Positions 46,250 to 58,186 of a DNA stretch of 64,000 bases are shown here, in pieces; within the stretch, counting starts at the first letter, position 1; every line of letters begins with the position of its first letter. Source of the stretch: Buddleja alternifolia. Taxonomy: Eukaryota; Streptophyta; Magnoliopsida; Lamiales; Scrophulariaceae. Below the pieces are notes generated by a model. The model searched no databases. It saw nothing but the letters and a program-made list of their open reading frames with translations, and was not told where the DNA came from. The stretch lies in the NCBI GenBank assembly GCA_019426215.1, contig CM033406.1, forward strand, positions 1,007,001-1,071,000, in the 5' to 3' direction. The translations under genes were made by a program, and so were the position numbers.

Positions 46250-48430
46250 TGTTACGATCGGTATGCCCCCACAAGCGATGCCGACGCAACGGAAGAAATA
46301 AAGTATATAAAACACATATATATCGGCATCCCAAGCTAGGGTGTCAAAGTAATGCACAACAAAAACTAATACGAGTAAAGGGGTTTTAAACCGATTACAA
46401 GATTTGGGGTTTTATTAAAGTGAGGGTGTAAAACCACAACACAAGGAAAATCACACCAAAAACTTTGGCTCTCATTTTTGAATCCTCACCTCAACATGGA
46501 GGGGTTCGAATCAAACCACCATAAGCTCCTAAAGAAAGAAGCCTCTACAAGGACACACCTCAAGAAAGTTCATACCTTAAGCAAAAGATTGGCTAGATAT
46601 ATGCTCTAAGGAAATGGAGTCTATGTAGTGAAAGGTGGAAGACAAGAAGAGTTACTAAAAGAAATATCTATGGAAGATAGTCTTTTACAACTAATCTTCA
46701 AGAAGAAGTTCTATAGAAGAAAGTCTTCAAGAATCACAAGAGAAGCTAGAAAAATCTAGAGATGAACAACTAAACTCTAAGCTTTTTTTTTTCTTTTTAA
46801 GTTTTCATCAAATTTTAAATGAAAGCAAGAACACCTCCTTTTATAGCCACCAATTTTCGGCCATATGGTGTTAGGTGGAGTAGAAGACTTGTTTTTCTTC
46901 ACCTACCACCTCATTCTCACCTACCATTCCATTCTCAACTACCACCACATGTGTACGAGAATATTTTTCATTTTCTTCTTCATTTAAAAAACATTACAAG
47001 TGAAACTTTGACTAGCTTTGAATTTCACTCTTGTGACTTCATTTAATTAAGTCCAACTTAATTAAAATGACTCTCAAGTCTTCCAAGACTTGTTAATTAA
47101 ATAATCTTCATGATTAATTAATAGTAAAATTAGTAGCTTAAATATATTCCCGGATAATAATAATTTCCGTTAATGATTAATCTCCAAGATTAATTAATAG
47201 AAAAATTATTTTCCCAAGCCTACTAATTAAAATGTCTTCCACTTAATTAATTAATCTCATTAATCAATTTCACTTTAATCCTAAACCGGATTAATATTCA
47301 CATAGCAATTGAACTTTCTTGAGTAAGTGTGTAACCCCATTGTAGGTTCGTTCATGTACTAGTAGTAGGAACACAACCCCGTTGTGCCTTTGCAATTTTC
47401 ATTGGTAGATTTAATTACTCTAAGTATTTTAATCCGACCAAGAATTAATTACCGTTTAATTCATGGTTCCTACAAATCAAAGTTAGTACTAGCCACGCGC
47501 CAAGAAGACCTAGCCATGAACGATTATTAGGTGACCTTTCCGCATTACGATTTTTGCATAAGTAAAATCCTTCCATCAAATATCCCGATCGAATCTAGGA
47601 CTTGGATGTCAGTCGAAATCCCAGTAACTCGATTCTATGTATATCGATCTAAGTGACATTGACCAATTTATCAATCAAGCGAGGAAACACTGCTCCTCCT
47701 TATTGATACTACTCCGGTCGGAGGTTCCCATGGTCAATACACTGTGAAGTACATAGGATATGCGCCGATGCTAATGATTAGTGACAGATTCTTTCTTGGC
47801 CTCACGCGCCTCCGTACATAACCAGACTGGACCCAATATGCCCCACTTTATGACTCACCTGGAATCGTGTGACAAATCTAAGTACAGTGGGCGATGCACG
47901 AGACGACCAATGGTGCCTCAAGTCATGAGGACCAATCTTATGCCTACGTAACCGAGGAGATTCCAAATTCGACATTGACTCCAATATGGAATCTCGGCGG
48001 GGTTGTTCAGTTTACTCGATCCCAACGAGAACCCACATACATGCACTGATGTACACCGTATCAGTATCCATGGAATAGGATACACTCTCCAAGAGTGTGC
48101 ATTGTACGTGCAAGTCTTTACGAGTCATTGATATCCCTATCTCAATGATTCTATGACTTGGAACATCTTTAAGACCACAACCTTAGAGACGTATTCCATG
48201 ATTGGCATCCCCGATACTAAACACATCTCATAGGTTAAGAGTGATCTAGGGGACTTTATCTAATTGCATAGAATGATGAGATAAAGAAGAAAATGCCATT
48301 TATTAAATTATTTGACAAGATACAATATAAGACTGTTTTATTAAATTACTTGACAAGATACAATATAAGACTGTTTAAAGAGTCGGCTACTACGCCCTAC
48401 AAATGGCGCACCGGGCACCTAACTCTTTCA
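46250..48430 (-). repeat. 5' LTR of the minus-strand copia
   Basis: TGTTACGATC to CTCTTTCA as read on the plus strand, 2,181 bp, near-identical to 38367-40554. It carries a poly-T-rich tract (about 46782) and the same internal ATTAAATTACTTGACAAG duplication (48301-48365). Confidence 0.93.
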
Positions 48431-48959
48431 CGGCCGTCGCTGCCGACAAGCAACCACCATCCCGCCGCACGCTCACTCTTTCTTTACCGGCAAAATTATA
48501 ACTTCTAAGATCCCTATTTTCTTTTACACTCGAAATACTTTTGAATTTTTTTTAACTTACAGTCTGAACATTTATTGCTTATTCAAATTTGTTTAGCCTA
48601 AGTATGGAGTTGACTTTATTTTTTTGAACTTTGTACTTGTTTAATCGTTTTGAGTTTTTTTTTTTTTTTTTTGTATTTAAGTACCGGATGATTTGTAGTG
48701 GATGTGTTAAAGTTGAATCATCGATATGATGTTATTTACTTATTTTATTTATTTTGAATGCGTTTGTGAGAAGAAGATATACAAAAAAATGTCAAAAGGT
48801 TGAAATCGGCCGGATCTAACAGGTAGGACCCTGACTCATCGTGTCCGGGGCGGGGCCGGGTAATGACCTGGTTCGAGTATGAAAAATTCTTAACAGGGCG
48901 GATCCCGAGTCCTACAATACTCGGCTCATACCCATCCCGTTGCCATCACTAACTAAATT

Positions 48960-49557
48960 CCACTAGAAGCTAAGTAGGCTACGATAAATGATTTAATTTG
49001 GCGGCGACAACAACAACAACAGCAATAATAATAATGAGTTAAAGAGTTTTTCTTATTATTATTTTATTTTATAGTAATGCTATATAACACATTTTATATA
49101 CCATCAATTTTTCACTTCTCCTAGTTTTGGTAAGAAATCGCTTGCAATTAATTGATTTTAATAGGGGATTTAATATATCCATAATTTTTAAATCAAGAGA
49201 TAGTGAAAAATCAGTGGTATATATAGAATTGGTGGTATATAACATTTTTCTTTATTTTATTTGTCTCTTTAATTAATTATATAGTTTGTTCATTGGAGGG
49301 CAACCAAAAGGTCTGCTTTAGCAACTTTTGGCCTTGAAAAGTGGTATAAGTTATTACCATGAAATACGAGTATATATATATAAAAACACATTAATTCCCG
49401 AAAGAGCAATTAAAATTGCGACCTATTCACTTGCTTTCTCAGGTGAAAAAATCACCAATTAATAATATTTCTTGGAACCATAAACAATTTAAATATATAC
49501 CTCGTTACTCACATGCATGTAGTTAAATATTAATTGAAATAAATAAATATTATTGAT

Positions 49558-49602
<45 letters not shown>

Positions 49603-49651
49603 TAGCTTAGCTAGTGATCAGGGGGGCCATGCATGAAATATATATAATGAA
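48960..49651. other. Upstream region of the DNA glycosylase gene, no other gene
   Basis: AT-rich. It holds a CAA/CAATAA microsatellite (49007-49035) and an (AT)n tract (about 49565-49601) roughly 50-90 bases before the ATG at 49652. The promoter should lie here, but the (AT)n tract prevents naming a TATA box. Confidence 0.5.
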
Positions 49652-51036
49652 ATGATGTTGGGAGTAGTGTGTGTTGGGGAGAGTTTTAATCTTGAAAAGG
49701 CAGTGTGCAACCATGGCTTCTTCATGATGCAACCTAACCGTTGGATCCCATCTCACAAAACACTCATACGACCTTTGCGACTATTCAATATTGATAATAC
49801 AATATCATCCATATCTCTCACTGTTTCCATAACTCAAATCACAAACTTTCTTCAAATCAAACTACACCATCATCAACTACTGATCAAACTTTCCTCTCAT
49901 GTCAAGGAAGCCATATTCGTAAGTAATTATATTTATACATTTATACTACGTACTAGCTCACTCCTATAAATATATATTATGTTCGTACAATCATACTTTT
50001 AATTAATTTAATTTGATTCGTTTATATATACACACACACACGTATGGAACGTAACAGGGTCAGGTGGCTCGAATGTTGCGAATTTCAGGCAAAGATGAAA
50101 AGATTATCGAGGAATTTCAAAGGGTTCATCCAGAAGCAAAGAAAAAAGGTTTTGGTAGGGTTTTTCGTTCCCCAACTTTATTTGAAGACATGGTCAAGTC
50201 GGTCCTACTCTGCTGTGCCCCGTAAGATAGATATATTTATATATATAGTTTAATTAATATTCATTAACTGATTTTAGCGTACGTACGTTCAATCAGTTTT
50301 CATTATTATTAATAATATTTGATTTCTTATTAATTTTGTGTTATTGAAGATGGAAGAGATCGTTAGAAATGGCTGAAGCTCTATGTGATCTTCAATTCAA
50401 AAATAAGAGAAGGCGATATTCATCAAATAATTATTGCTGTAAGGAATGTGATGAATGGGGTATTATTAGTTATGGTAATTACTTTCCAAGTCCAAAGGAA
50501 ATAGCTAACTTTGTGGATGAGGAGACTCTAAATAAAAAGTGCAACTTGGGATATAGAGCTTCAATTATACTACACTTAGCACGCAGTATTGAAAATGGAA
50601 CCATCAAAATAGCCGAGTTCGAAGAAGAAGAAGAAGAGAAATTGTTCCTTAAACTGAACAAGATTAAAGGTTTTGGTCCTTTTACTGTTGCAAATATTAT
50701 GATGTGCATTGGCTTTTACCGACACATTCCAGTCGATACTGAAACTATCAAACATTTACACAAGGTAATTTGGCCCCTTCAAATAATTATTATACAAACT
50801 AACAAATACTCCATTTTATATCATTTTTGCTGCTGCAGGTGCATGGAGTTGAGAGTAGCAAAATGCGCAAGAAAAGGCAAAGAGAAGAGGTTATTGCAGA
50901 CATATATGGAAAGTATGGACCGTTCAAGTGCTTGGCATATTGGATGGAGCATGTTGAGTACTATGAAAACATAGTGGGCAAGTTGAGTGAACTGCCGCAC
51001 TCACAATATTCTAATGTCACCACACCCAACTTATAA
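49652..51036 (+). CDS. HhH-GPD DNA glycosylase (base-excision repair), four exons
   Basis: Exons 49652-49918, 50058-50221, 50350-50764 and 50839-51036 join in frame to 347 aa, with GT-AG sites (GTAAGT, GTAAGA, GTAATT donors). The N-terminal F-N-L-E-K-A-V-C-N-H-G-F-F-M-M block and the F-G-R-V-F-R-S-P-T-L-F-E-D block match a plant family of uncharacterised HhH-GPD glycosylases. Residues 249-262 form the hairpin (I-K-G-F-G-P-F-T-V-A), and Asp273 in P-V-D-T-E is the expected catalytic aspartate. No Lys stands at the position bifunctional enzymes use, so a monofunctional AlkA-like activity on damaged bases in the nucleus is inferred. There are no stops or shifts. The start is the first of two adjacent ATGs. 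Substrate is unknown. Confidence 0.88.
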
Positions 51037-51780
51037 TTAATCCACTTTTGATTTAATTTAATTTTTCACTTTGAATAGTACGTACGTACGTACGTAGTAT
51101 ATTAATCATTTCGGTCCATCCATCGTTACATTAATTTGTAGAACGTAGCAGAGCTTAAGCACAACTCAATTAAATGCAACTTATTTTATGTATTCGACTT
51201 CCTTATGCCATTCCCTTCTGACTTTTGACTTGACCAGAATCTACATCTAGAAGAGTTGTTTAAAACATATTACCTTTAAATTTCGCGTAAGGGCACAACT
51301 GCACAAGTAATAAGAAAATCATAAATCAATTGGTTTCGTTTAAAGTAAAACTAATTTCTAACCAGTGCGTTGCACAGGCAATAAGTTTTTAATTGAAAAG
51401 TATTTAAAATTGATTTTGATTACTGTAAATTAATTATTAATATTGCTCAATTTAGATTTCAAAATTTGGCACATATTAAGTTTAACTTAAAAATGAAGAA
51501 ATTGGCTATCATTATGAGTGGCCAGAAATCTAAATTTTACCTTAATTTTCAATGGCCTTTGAAAAGAACTTCATTTTGATTTTCAAGATGACAACACATA
51601 TAGAATAAGTCAAAACTAATAATTAGAATTGGAAAGCAAAATAATATATACTAGTTTCTATGGAAAGTATTTAAATTTTATTTTGATTGTTGTAAATTTA
51701 TATTCTTTTTGGTCAATTTAGATTTCAAAATTTAGCACATATCAGAGAATTTTTAAAAAATAATACAAAATTAAATCAAA
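51037..51780. other. Downstream intergenic DNA, no gene
   Basis: AT-rich. The phrase CAATTTAGATTTCAAAATTT occurs twice (about 51448 and 51715) within a diverged direct repeat. Near 51347-51380 the minus strand reads a short GTGC-AAC-GCAC hairpin followed by ATTAG-T, resembling a degenerate Helitron 3' end. A TACG repeat lies at 51080-51095. Confidence 0.45.
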
Positions 51781-51824
51781 ATTAAGAAAATAATACGCAA
51801 AAAAACTGGTATCAGAAAATAGCA

Positions 51825-52058
51825 CATTCCGCGTTCGGGCAGCGGGGAATCTGCCCGAGCGCGGAATGTAATATATATATTTTTTAAAATATATCTGCCC
51901 ATTCCGCGCTGCCCGAGAGCGGAATGGGCATTATTTTTTATTTTTTTTAAAATTTCCTCATTCCGCGTCCGGGCAGCGGTCAGTTGACTGCTGCCCATTC
52001 CGCGCTGCCCGGGTGCGGAATGACATTAAATGCCTGACACCATCAGGTGGTGTCAGGC
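51825..52058. repeat. GC-rich hairpin cluster
   Basis: Repeated ATTCCGCG and CGCGGAAT motifs with CTGCCCG/CGGGCAG cores form several inverted repeats: 51825-51868, 51898-51924 and 51958-52022. A separate perfect hairpin with an 11-bp stem and 5-base loop (GCCTGACACCA) lies at 52032-52058. It stands out in AT-rich DNA and is probably part of the left end of the Mutator-like element. Confidence 0.7.
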
Positions 52059-53540
52059 AGGCCAACTTTTCCCCTTCTCTTTCTTTCTTCTCTTTCTTTC
52101 TTTCTCTCTCGGTTTTTTCATCACTTTCTCTTCATCTTCTTCCCTTCATCTTCTTCTTCATATTCTTCATTTTTCTTCATCTTATTTTTCATCCTCCTCA
52201 ACAATACAAGGTAAATTTTATATATTAATGCTTTATAAAATGTGTAGAGCCATTATATTTTCGAATTTTTGTGTAATTGATGAATTTAGGGTTTAAAAAA
52301 TTATTTCGAATTTGTTTATGAATTTTATCAATTTAGTGTTTTAATTTGTGGAATTTTGTTGTGGAATTTTTCGAATTTGTTGTATAATTTCGGATTTGGG
52401 CTTTAGGTGTAATTTTGAATTTTTGTTGAATTTTATCAATTTAGTGTTTTAATTTGTGGAATTTTGTTGTGTAATTTTTCGAATTTGTTGTGTATATTCG
52501 GATTTGGGCTTTAGGTGTAATTTTGAATTTTTGTTGAATTTTATCGATTTAGTGTTTTAATTTGTGGAATTTTGTTGTGTAATTTTTCGAATTTGTTGTG
52601 TAATTTCGGATTTGGGCTTTAGGTGTAATTTTGAATTTTTGTTGAATTTTATCCATTTAGTGTTTTAATTTGTGGAATTTTGTTTTGTAATTGCGAATTT
52701 TTGTGAAATTGATCAATTTAGGAATCAAGTTTGTGAAATTTTGTAATGTAATTTTGAATTTATGGTTTAGGTGTAATTTCGAATTTTTGTGGAATTTATC
52801 AATTTAGGTTTAAATTTGTGGAATTTTGTAGTGTAATTTCGAATTTAGGGTGTAGGTTTAATTTCGAATTGTTGTGGAATTCATCAATTTAGGTTAAAAT
52901 TTGTGGAATTTTGTAGTTTAATTTTGAATTGTTGGTATAATTTTGATACTTTAGCTCTAATTTCGAATTGTTGGTATAATTTTGACATAATTTGTTTATT
53001 TTTTATTTTTTAGCTCTATTTTTGAATTATCATGTTATTCTTGAATTGGTAGAAATATAAGGTTTAATTTTGAATTTTAAAATATAATGTCGAATTATTA
53101 GTTATAATATTAATTTTTTTATGTATACTTTAGGGTTTAGGAGGTATAATATCAATTTTAGGTATAATTTTTAATTAGTATGTTGAATATCAATTTTTTT
53201 TTAATCTATAATCTTTAATTTTTAGGTATAAACTCCGATTTTTATGTATAATTTTCATATTATAGGTATAATTTTGAATTGATGTTTTAATTTCCAATTA
53301 GTAGGTATAATCTTGAATTTTTAGGTATAATCTTGAACTTTTAGGTATAATTTCAAATTATAGATGTATAATCTTGATGTGTATAATTTCAAATTATAGA
53401 TGTGTGGATTAATTTTGTCACATAAGTTTATTTCTTTGTGATGTATGTGTTTGAATTTATGAAATATTAATTTGTATTATTCTAATTAGCTCAAGTATCG
53501 TTTTAATTGAAAATAATCTTTTATTTTATTTTAATGTAGG
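52059..53540 (+). other. Leader and first intron of the PMD gene, with 108-bp tandem repeats
   Basis: A CT-rich stretch (52062-52200) is followed by ACAAG-GTAAAT at about 52208, a probable splice donor; the acceptor AATGTAG is just before the ATG at 53541. The intron holds about three to four tandem copies of a roughly 108-bp unit starting GTGGAATTTTGTTGTG (52348, 52455, 52564, 52673), then shorter TATAATTTYGAATT-type repeats to about 53400. Confidence 0.65.
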
Positions 53541-56350
53541 ATGGCGGAGGAGTTTGATCATATATATGGCCCGATAGACGTAGAGTGTTGACCGGACAGT
53601 CAAATCATATGTCCGAGCAAGTTGGTGAGTCCCTCGATTTCGTGTTCCGAGCTAGACGGGCGGACAGTGCATATTTTAAGAGTGCTTATGGAAGGACCCC
53701 ACATAACCGAGTCTTGTTAAAATTGCAACATATGGGGTTATATCGGGTATATAAGTTAAGACCATGGACAAATGATATGGGTCTTGTAATGGCGTTAGTC
53801 GAGAGATGGCGACCAGAGACCAATACATTTCATTTCAGAACTGGAGAGGCTACGATTACTCTTCAGGATATTGCTATAATATTTGGTCTTCCAGTCGATG
53901 GTCGACCTCTAATAACAAATCGTGTGTTACAAAGTTATGATGAGTGTGCATCCTATATTTTGGAACACTTAGGGTTTCCAATGACTAGGCAGGATTTTGA
54001 AAAAAAAGGGTTTCAACTGAAAATCGCGAAAATTGTCGCCCATGTGACCTCGGCTGCTGGCCAAATCACCCCTGAATCTGAAGAAATGCAGGTCGATCAG
54101 ATAGCCCGCTATTGGGCACTTATGTTGCTTGGCGTGTTGTGTCCCAACAACACCGGAGATGTTGTTCCGGTACTATGGTTGTCATTATTTGAAGATGTTA
54201 ATGCAACAAACTCCTATAGCTTGGGGAGTGGTGTGTTGGCATGGTTATACCGAGGGCTAAGCAAAGCATGCAGCATAGGTCAGGAAAATATAGATGCTTG
54301 TGTGTCATTTTTACAGGTGGGGAGGATGATTATTTAAATATTGTTATGTTATTTTTTATGATAATTCGTGATTTTTAATTATGTGTATATATTCATTAAC
54401 AGATATGGGTGTGGTCTAGAATTTTGGTTGTCAGACCCAGTAATGTTCCTGAGCCAGTGGCATGAATTGATGAGCATGGTATTGCCCGAGCTCCTTATGG
54501 TGCACGGTAATTTACTGAGATTTTCATGAATTTTAATTAATTAACAAAAATTAATTAGGAAAAACCTTATTTTTGCACCTAATTGCGTGATTGATGTTTA
54601 AAGGTGGTATCGCCCTGTTACAAATGACATTGTTGTCGCTCACAGTGTCTGGACAATTAGAGATGGACTTGATCAGATGGCCGAAGGACATGTGAGTAAA
54701 AAAAATTTCATAACGTTTTTATATTATGATATTATATCTCTATTATATCCTTCTGTATTAAATTTTTTTAATACATTTTTCATATTTCAGTTTATCTGGA
54801 CTCGATACAATTTGAATGATGAAGACACCGGCGAGTTGCCACCTGAATGCTTGGACATTGTTGTGTGGAAAGCATCAGTTCCGATGATATTCTTCGATGT
54901 CGTGGAGCATCATCGTCCTGAGCGTGTTTTGCGGCAGTTTGGACTCCGACAAAATATTCCACGTCATGTTGCACCTGAGCGAAGAAGGGACCGTAGGGGG
55001 AGGAATATAAATTGGGCAAACGAAAATGATACCTATATTGCAATGTGGAATGATCGGGGCAATAGAACTGTGACTGGACAACCTATTCAGGTAGAAATGA
55101 CACAGAGCCGGGATACGACCAGTGGTATGATAGAATCACTCGGCGTTATATTTCACCCACCTTGACTAGGAGAACAATGGGACATCAAACAAGGTCGGCC
55201 CCTCTATTGCAGAATGTGGTTAGTAAATATACTTATTGTTCTAATATAGTTGTTTTTTCTATGATTTTTTGCTTAACTCTTTCATTTTATCTTTTCAGTA
55301 TAATCGCATTCAAGGCCTGCAAACGACTATTGAAAAAGCCCCTCAAAGTAGCCATGGAGTTAGGAGGGTACTTGGACAAGTGCAATTGGGTCTCACTGGC
55401 CTCGCAAATCTGGTCACATGTGGACGTCATGGCGATGTAGCATCTGGTTCTCACAGTCATAGACGTGGAGGAGAAACCATGCTTCCACAAAGGAGAAGTC
55501 AGAGTGCATTGGAAGACTCCGAAGGTATAGAAGATGGTGATGATGAAGATGGACCATCCTCAGCCCCGACTTCAGCACCTGAGGACCAAGTCGGACCATC
55601 CTCAGCTCCGACTTCAGCACCTGAGGACCGAGTCGGACCATCCTCAGCCCAGTCTTCAGCACCTGAGGACCGAGTCGGACCATCCTCAGTCCCGATTCAG
55701 CACCTGAGTACTGAACCGGACCATCCTCAGCCCCGACTTCAGCACATGAGTATCGAGCTGGACCATCCTGGTTTCCACCTGAGTACCTAGGTGGGCCTTC
55801 CTCCTATTCCGGGTTTCCACCTGAGTACCGAGGCGGGCCTTCCTCCTATTTCGGGTTTCCACCTGAGTACCGAGGCGGGCCTTTCTCCTATTTCGGGTTT
55901 CCACCTGAGTACCGAGGCGGGCCTTCCTCCTATTCCGGGTTTCCACCTGAGTACCGAGCCGGGCCTTCCTCCTATTCCGGGTTTCCACCTGAGTTACGAG
56001 GCGGGCCTTCCTCCTATTCCGGGTTTCCACCTGAGTACTGAGGCGCGCCTTCCTCCTATTCCGGGTTTCCACCTGAGTTACGAGGCGGACCTTTCTCCTA
56101 TTCCGAGTTTCCACCTGAGTACCGAGGCAGGCCTTCTTCCTATTTTGGGTTTAATGATCTGTCGTATTTGCGTTCATTCGTTGACTCCATCTTTAATGAT
56201 CCCCCTCCCCAAACTTTGAATCAATCTTCACCAGTGGAACATCAACGGAATATATCGCCTGTTCCGTTCCCTTTGGATATGAACAACCAAATGAGTGAAG
56301 AAGTTACAGTAAGGCCAAGACGGTCTACTAGGACGGGGCACCCTCGATAG
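53541..56350 (+). pseudogene. Plant mobile domain (PMD) gene, decayed
   Basis: Exons are about 53541-54316, 54403-54506, 54604-54691, 54791-55218 and 55299-56350. The PMD signature is clear: ARRADSAYF, MALVERWRPETNTFHF, GEATITLQDIAIIFGLPVDGRP (53800-53910), then a C-terminal half with W-T-R-Y and V-V-E-H-H-R-P-E-R-V-L-R-Q-F-G. PMD proteins are nuclear, and host versions act in gene silencing and development; TE-borne versions are of unknown use. Lesions: a shift between MAEEFDHIYGPID and LTGQ near 53580, TGA 54463-54465, a shift near 55090 and a one-base loss near 55695. The last exon ends in 14-residue Pro-rich repeats. It is a pseudogene unless these are sequencing errors. Confidence 0.85.
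55545..56140 (+). repeat. 42-bp coding minisatellite
   Basis: About 14 tandem units of 42 bp inside the last PMD exon. The first part reads GPSSAPTSAPEDRV, the later nine or so read GPSSYSGFPPEYRG, both 14 residues, so period and frame agree with a protein repeat. The one-base loss near 55695 puts the later units in a different frame from the first. Confidence 0.9.
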
Positions 56351-56517
56351 TGTGGCACAAGGGGACATCTGGGCACAAGGCCACATGGGTAGTTTAGTTT
56401 CTCGGTTTGTATTATAGTTAAAAATAGTTTAGTTTATGTTGAAGTCATTATTTATTAAAAAAAAACTGGTTTGTATATGTATTTGCGATGTCGGATTTGT
56501 GTATATGTTTTAAGAAG

Positions 56518-57985
56518 TTTATGCTCAACTCTACATTTTTTATGTTCAAGTCGAAACCCGAAAAAGCACGAAAAATGGAGAAAAATGAGTCGGAAACAAA
56601 TAAAAAGTCATTATTTATTAAAAAAAACTGCTATTTATTTTTGCCTTGTCATATTTCTTCACTCGGGCATCGAAACGACCCAATTCTTGTTTCAAAAAAT
56701 AGTTTATGCTCAACTCTACATTTTTTATGTTCAAGTCGAAACCCGAAAACGCACGAAAAATGGAGAAAAATGAGTCGAAAACAAATAAAAAGTCATTATT
56801 TATTAAAAAAAACTGCTATTTGTTTTTTTGCCTTGTCATATTTCTTCACTCGAGCATCGAAACGACCCTATTCTTATTTCAAAAACTAGTTTATGCTCAA
56901 CTCTACATTTTTTATGTTCAAGTCGAAACTCGAAAACGCACGAAAAATGGAGAAAAATGCGTAGGAAACAAATAAAAAGTCATTATTTATTAAAACAAAC
57001 TGCTCTTTTTTTTTTTGCCTTGTCATATTTCTTCACTCGGGCATCGAAACGACCCAATTCTTGTTTTAAAAACTAGTTTATGCTTAACTCTACATTTTTT
57101 ATGTTCAAGTCGACACCCGAAAACGCACGAAAAATGAATCGGAAACAAATAAAAAGTCATTATTTATTAAAAAAACTGCTATTTTTTTTTTGCCTTGTCA
57201 TATTTCTTCACTCGGGCATCGAAACGACCCAATTCTTATTTCAAAAACTAGTTTATGCTCAACTCTACATTTTTTATGTTCAAGTCGAAACCCGAAAACG
57301 CACGAAAAATGGAGAAAAATGAATCGGAAACAAATAAAAAGTCATTATTTGTTAAAAAAAACTGCTATTTTGTTTTGCCTTGTCATATTTCTTTACTCGG
57401 GCATCGAAACGACCCAATTCTTGTTTCAAAAACTAGTTTATGCTCAACTCTACATTTTTTATGTTCAAGTCGAAACCCGAAAACGCACGAAAAATGGAGA
57501 AAAATGAGTCGGAAACAAATAAAAAATCATTATTTATTAAAAAAAACTGCTATTTTTTTCGCCTTGTCATATTTATTCACTCGGGCGTTGAAACGACTCA
57601 ATTCTTGTTTCAAAAACTATTTTATGCTCAACTCTACATTTTTTATGTTCAAGTCGAAACCCGAAAACGCACGAAAAATGGAGAAAAATGAGTCAGAAAC
57701 AACAAAAATTACTAGTTTTTTAAACAGGCGGGGCTGCTTTGAAACATCATATTTCTTCACTCGGGCATCGAAATGACCCAATTCTTGTTGTATTACGAAT
57801 TTTATGCTCAGATCTACATTTTTTATGTTCTAGTCGAAACCCGAAAACACACGAAAAAGGAAGAAAAATGAGACGGAAACAACAAAAATTACTAGTTTTT
57901 GAAACAGGCAGGGCTACTTTGAAACATCATATTTCTTCACTCGAGCATCGAAATGACCCAAATCTTGCAGCCCCACAAAGTTCAC
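56518..57985. repeat. Tandem repeat, about 185-bp unit
   Basis: Eight units, each starting TTTATGCTCAACTCTACA, begin at 56518, 56703, 56890, 57077, 57252, 57437, 57621 and 57801, with a partial ninth after about 57985. Spacing is 175-187 bases; the last two units are more diverged. Overlapping open frames on it are repeat artefacts. It lies between the 3' ends of the two convergent genes. Confidence 0.93.
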
Positions 57986-58186
57986 AACACCACCTGCAAT
58001 TTCTATGTTCAAGTCGTACCCAAAAAAGGCACAAAAACAGGCCAAATATGAGCCACAAAATCAACAAAAAAACATAGTTTTTTAATAAAACTTGAGTCTA
58101 ATTGTCAACACCACGCTACAAATAATCCGAGTCTAATCTGAGTCTAACTTGGGCCAATCCATCTCATTGGGAATTCGAGTACTCCG

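Larger units (their letters stand above)
38367..48430 (-). mobile_element. Complete Ty1/copia retrotransposon, minus strand
   Basis: Two near-identical LTRs (38367-40554 and 46250-48430), an exact 5-bp TSD CGGCC at 38362-38366 and 48431-48435, a PBS next to the right LTR, a polypurine tract next to the left LTR and a gag-pol region between them. Total 10,064 bp. LTR differences are few (about 98% identity by eye), so insertion is fairly recent. The LTRs are long for copia. Coding is broken, so it is structurally complete but not autonomous. Confidence 0.95.
37881..48951. mobile_element. Non-autonomous hAT element split by a copia insertion
   Basis: Terminal inverted repeats (left TAGGGATGATAATG; right end CGTTGCCATCACTA) are flanked by an exact 8-bp TSD ACTAAATT at 37873-37880 and 48952-48959. 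Without the nested copia and its TSD the element is about 1.0 kb, similar in size to the hAT element at 4255, with GC-rich subterminal GGGTCC/GGACCC tracts (about 37915-38070 and 48815-48940). No transposase frame. Confidence 0.9.

Noticed and set aside
55686..56114. Minus-strand 142-codon frame with METRNRRKARL repeats
   Set aside because: It is the antisense of the 42-bp coding repeat of the PMD gene.
56471..58077. Many overlapping open frames of 80-170 codons
   Set aside because: They come from reading the 185-bp tandem repeat in three frames; the same peptide words recur with the period, and there is no independent coding signal.
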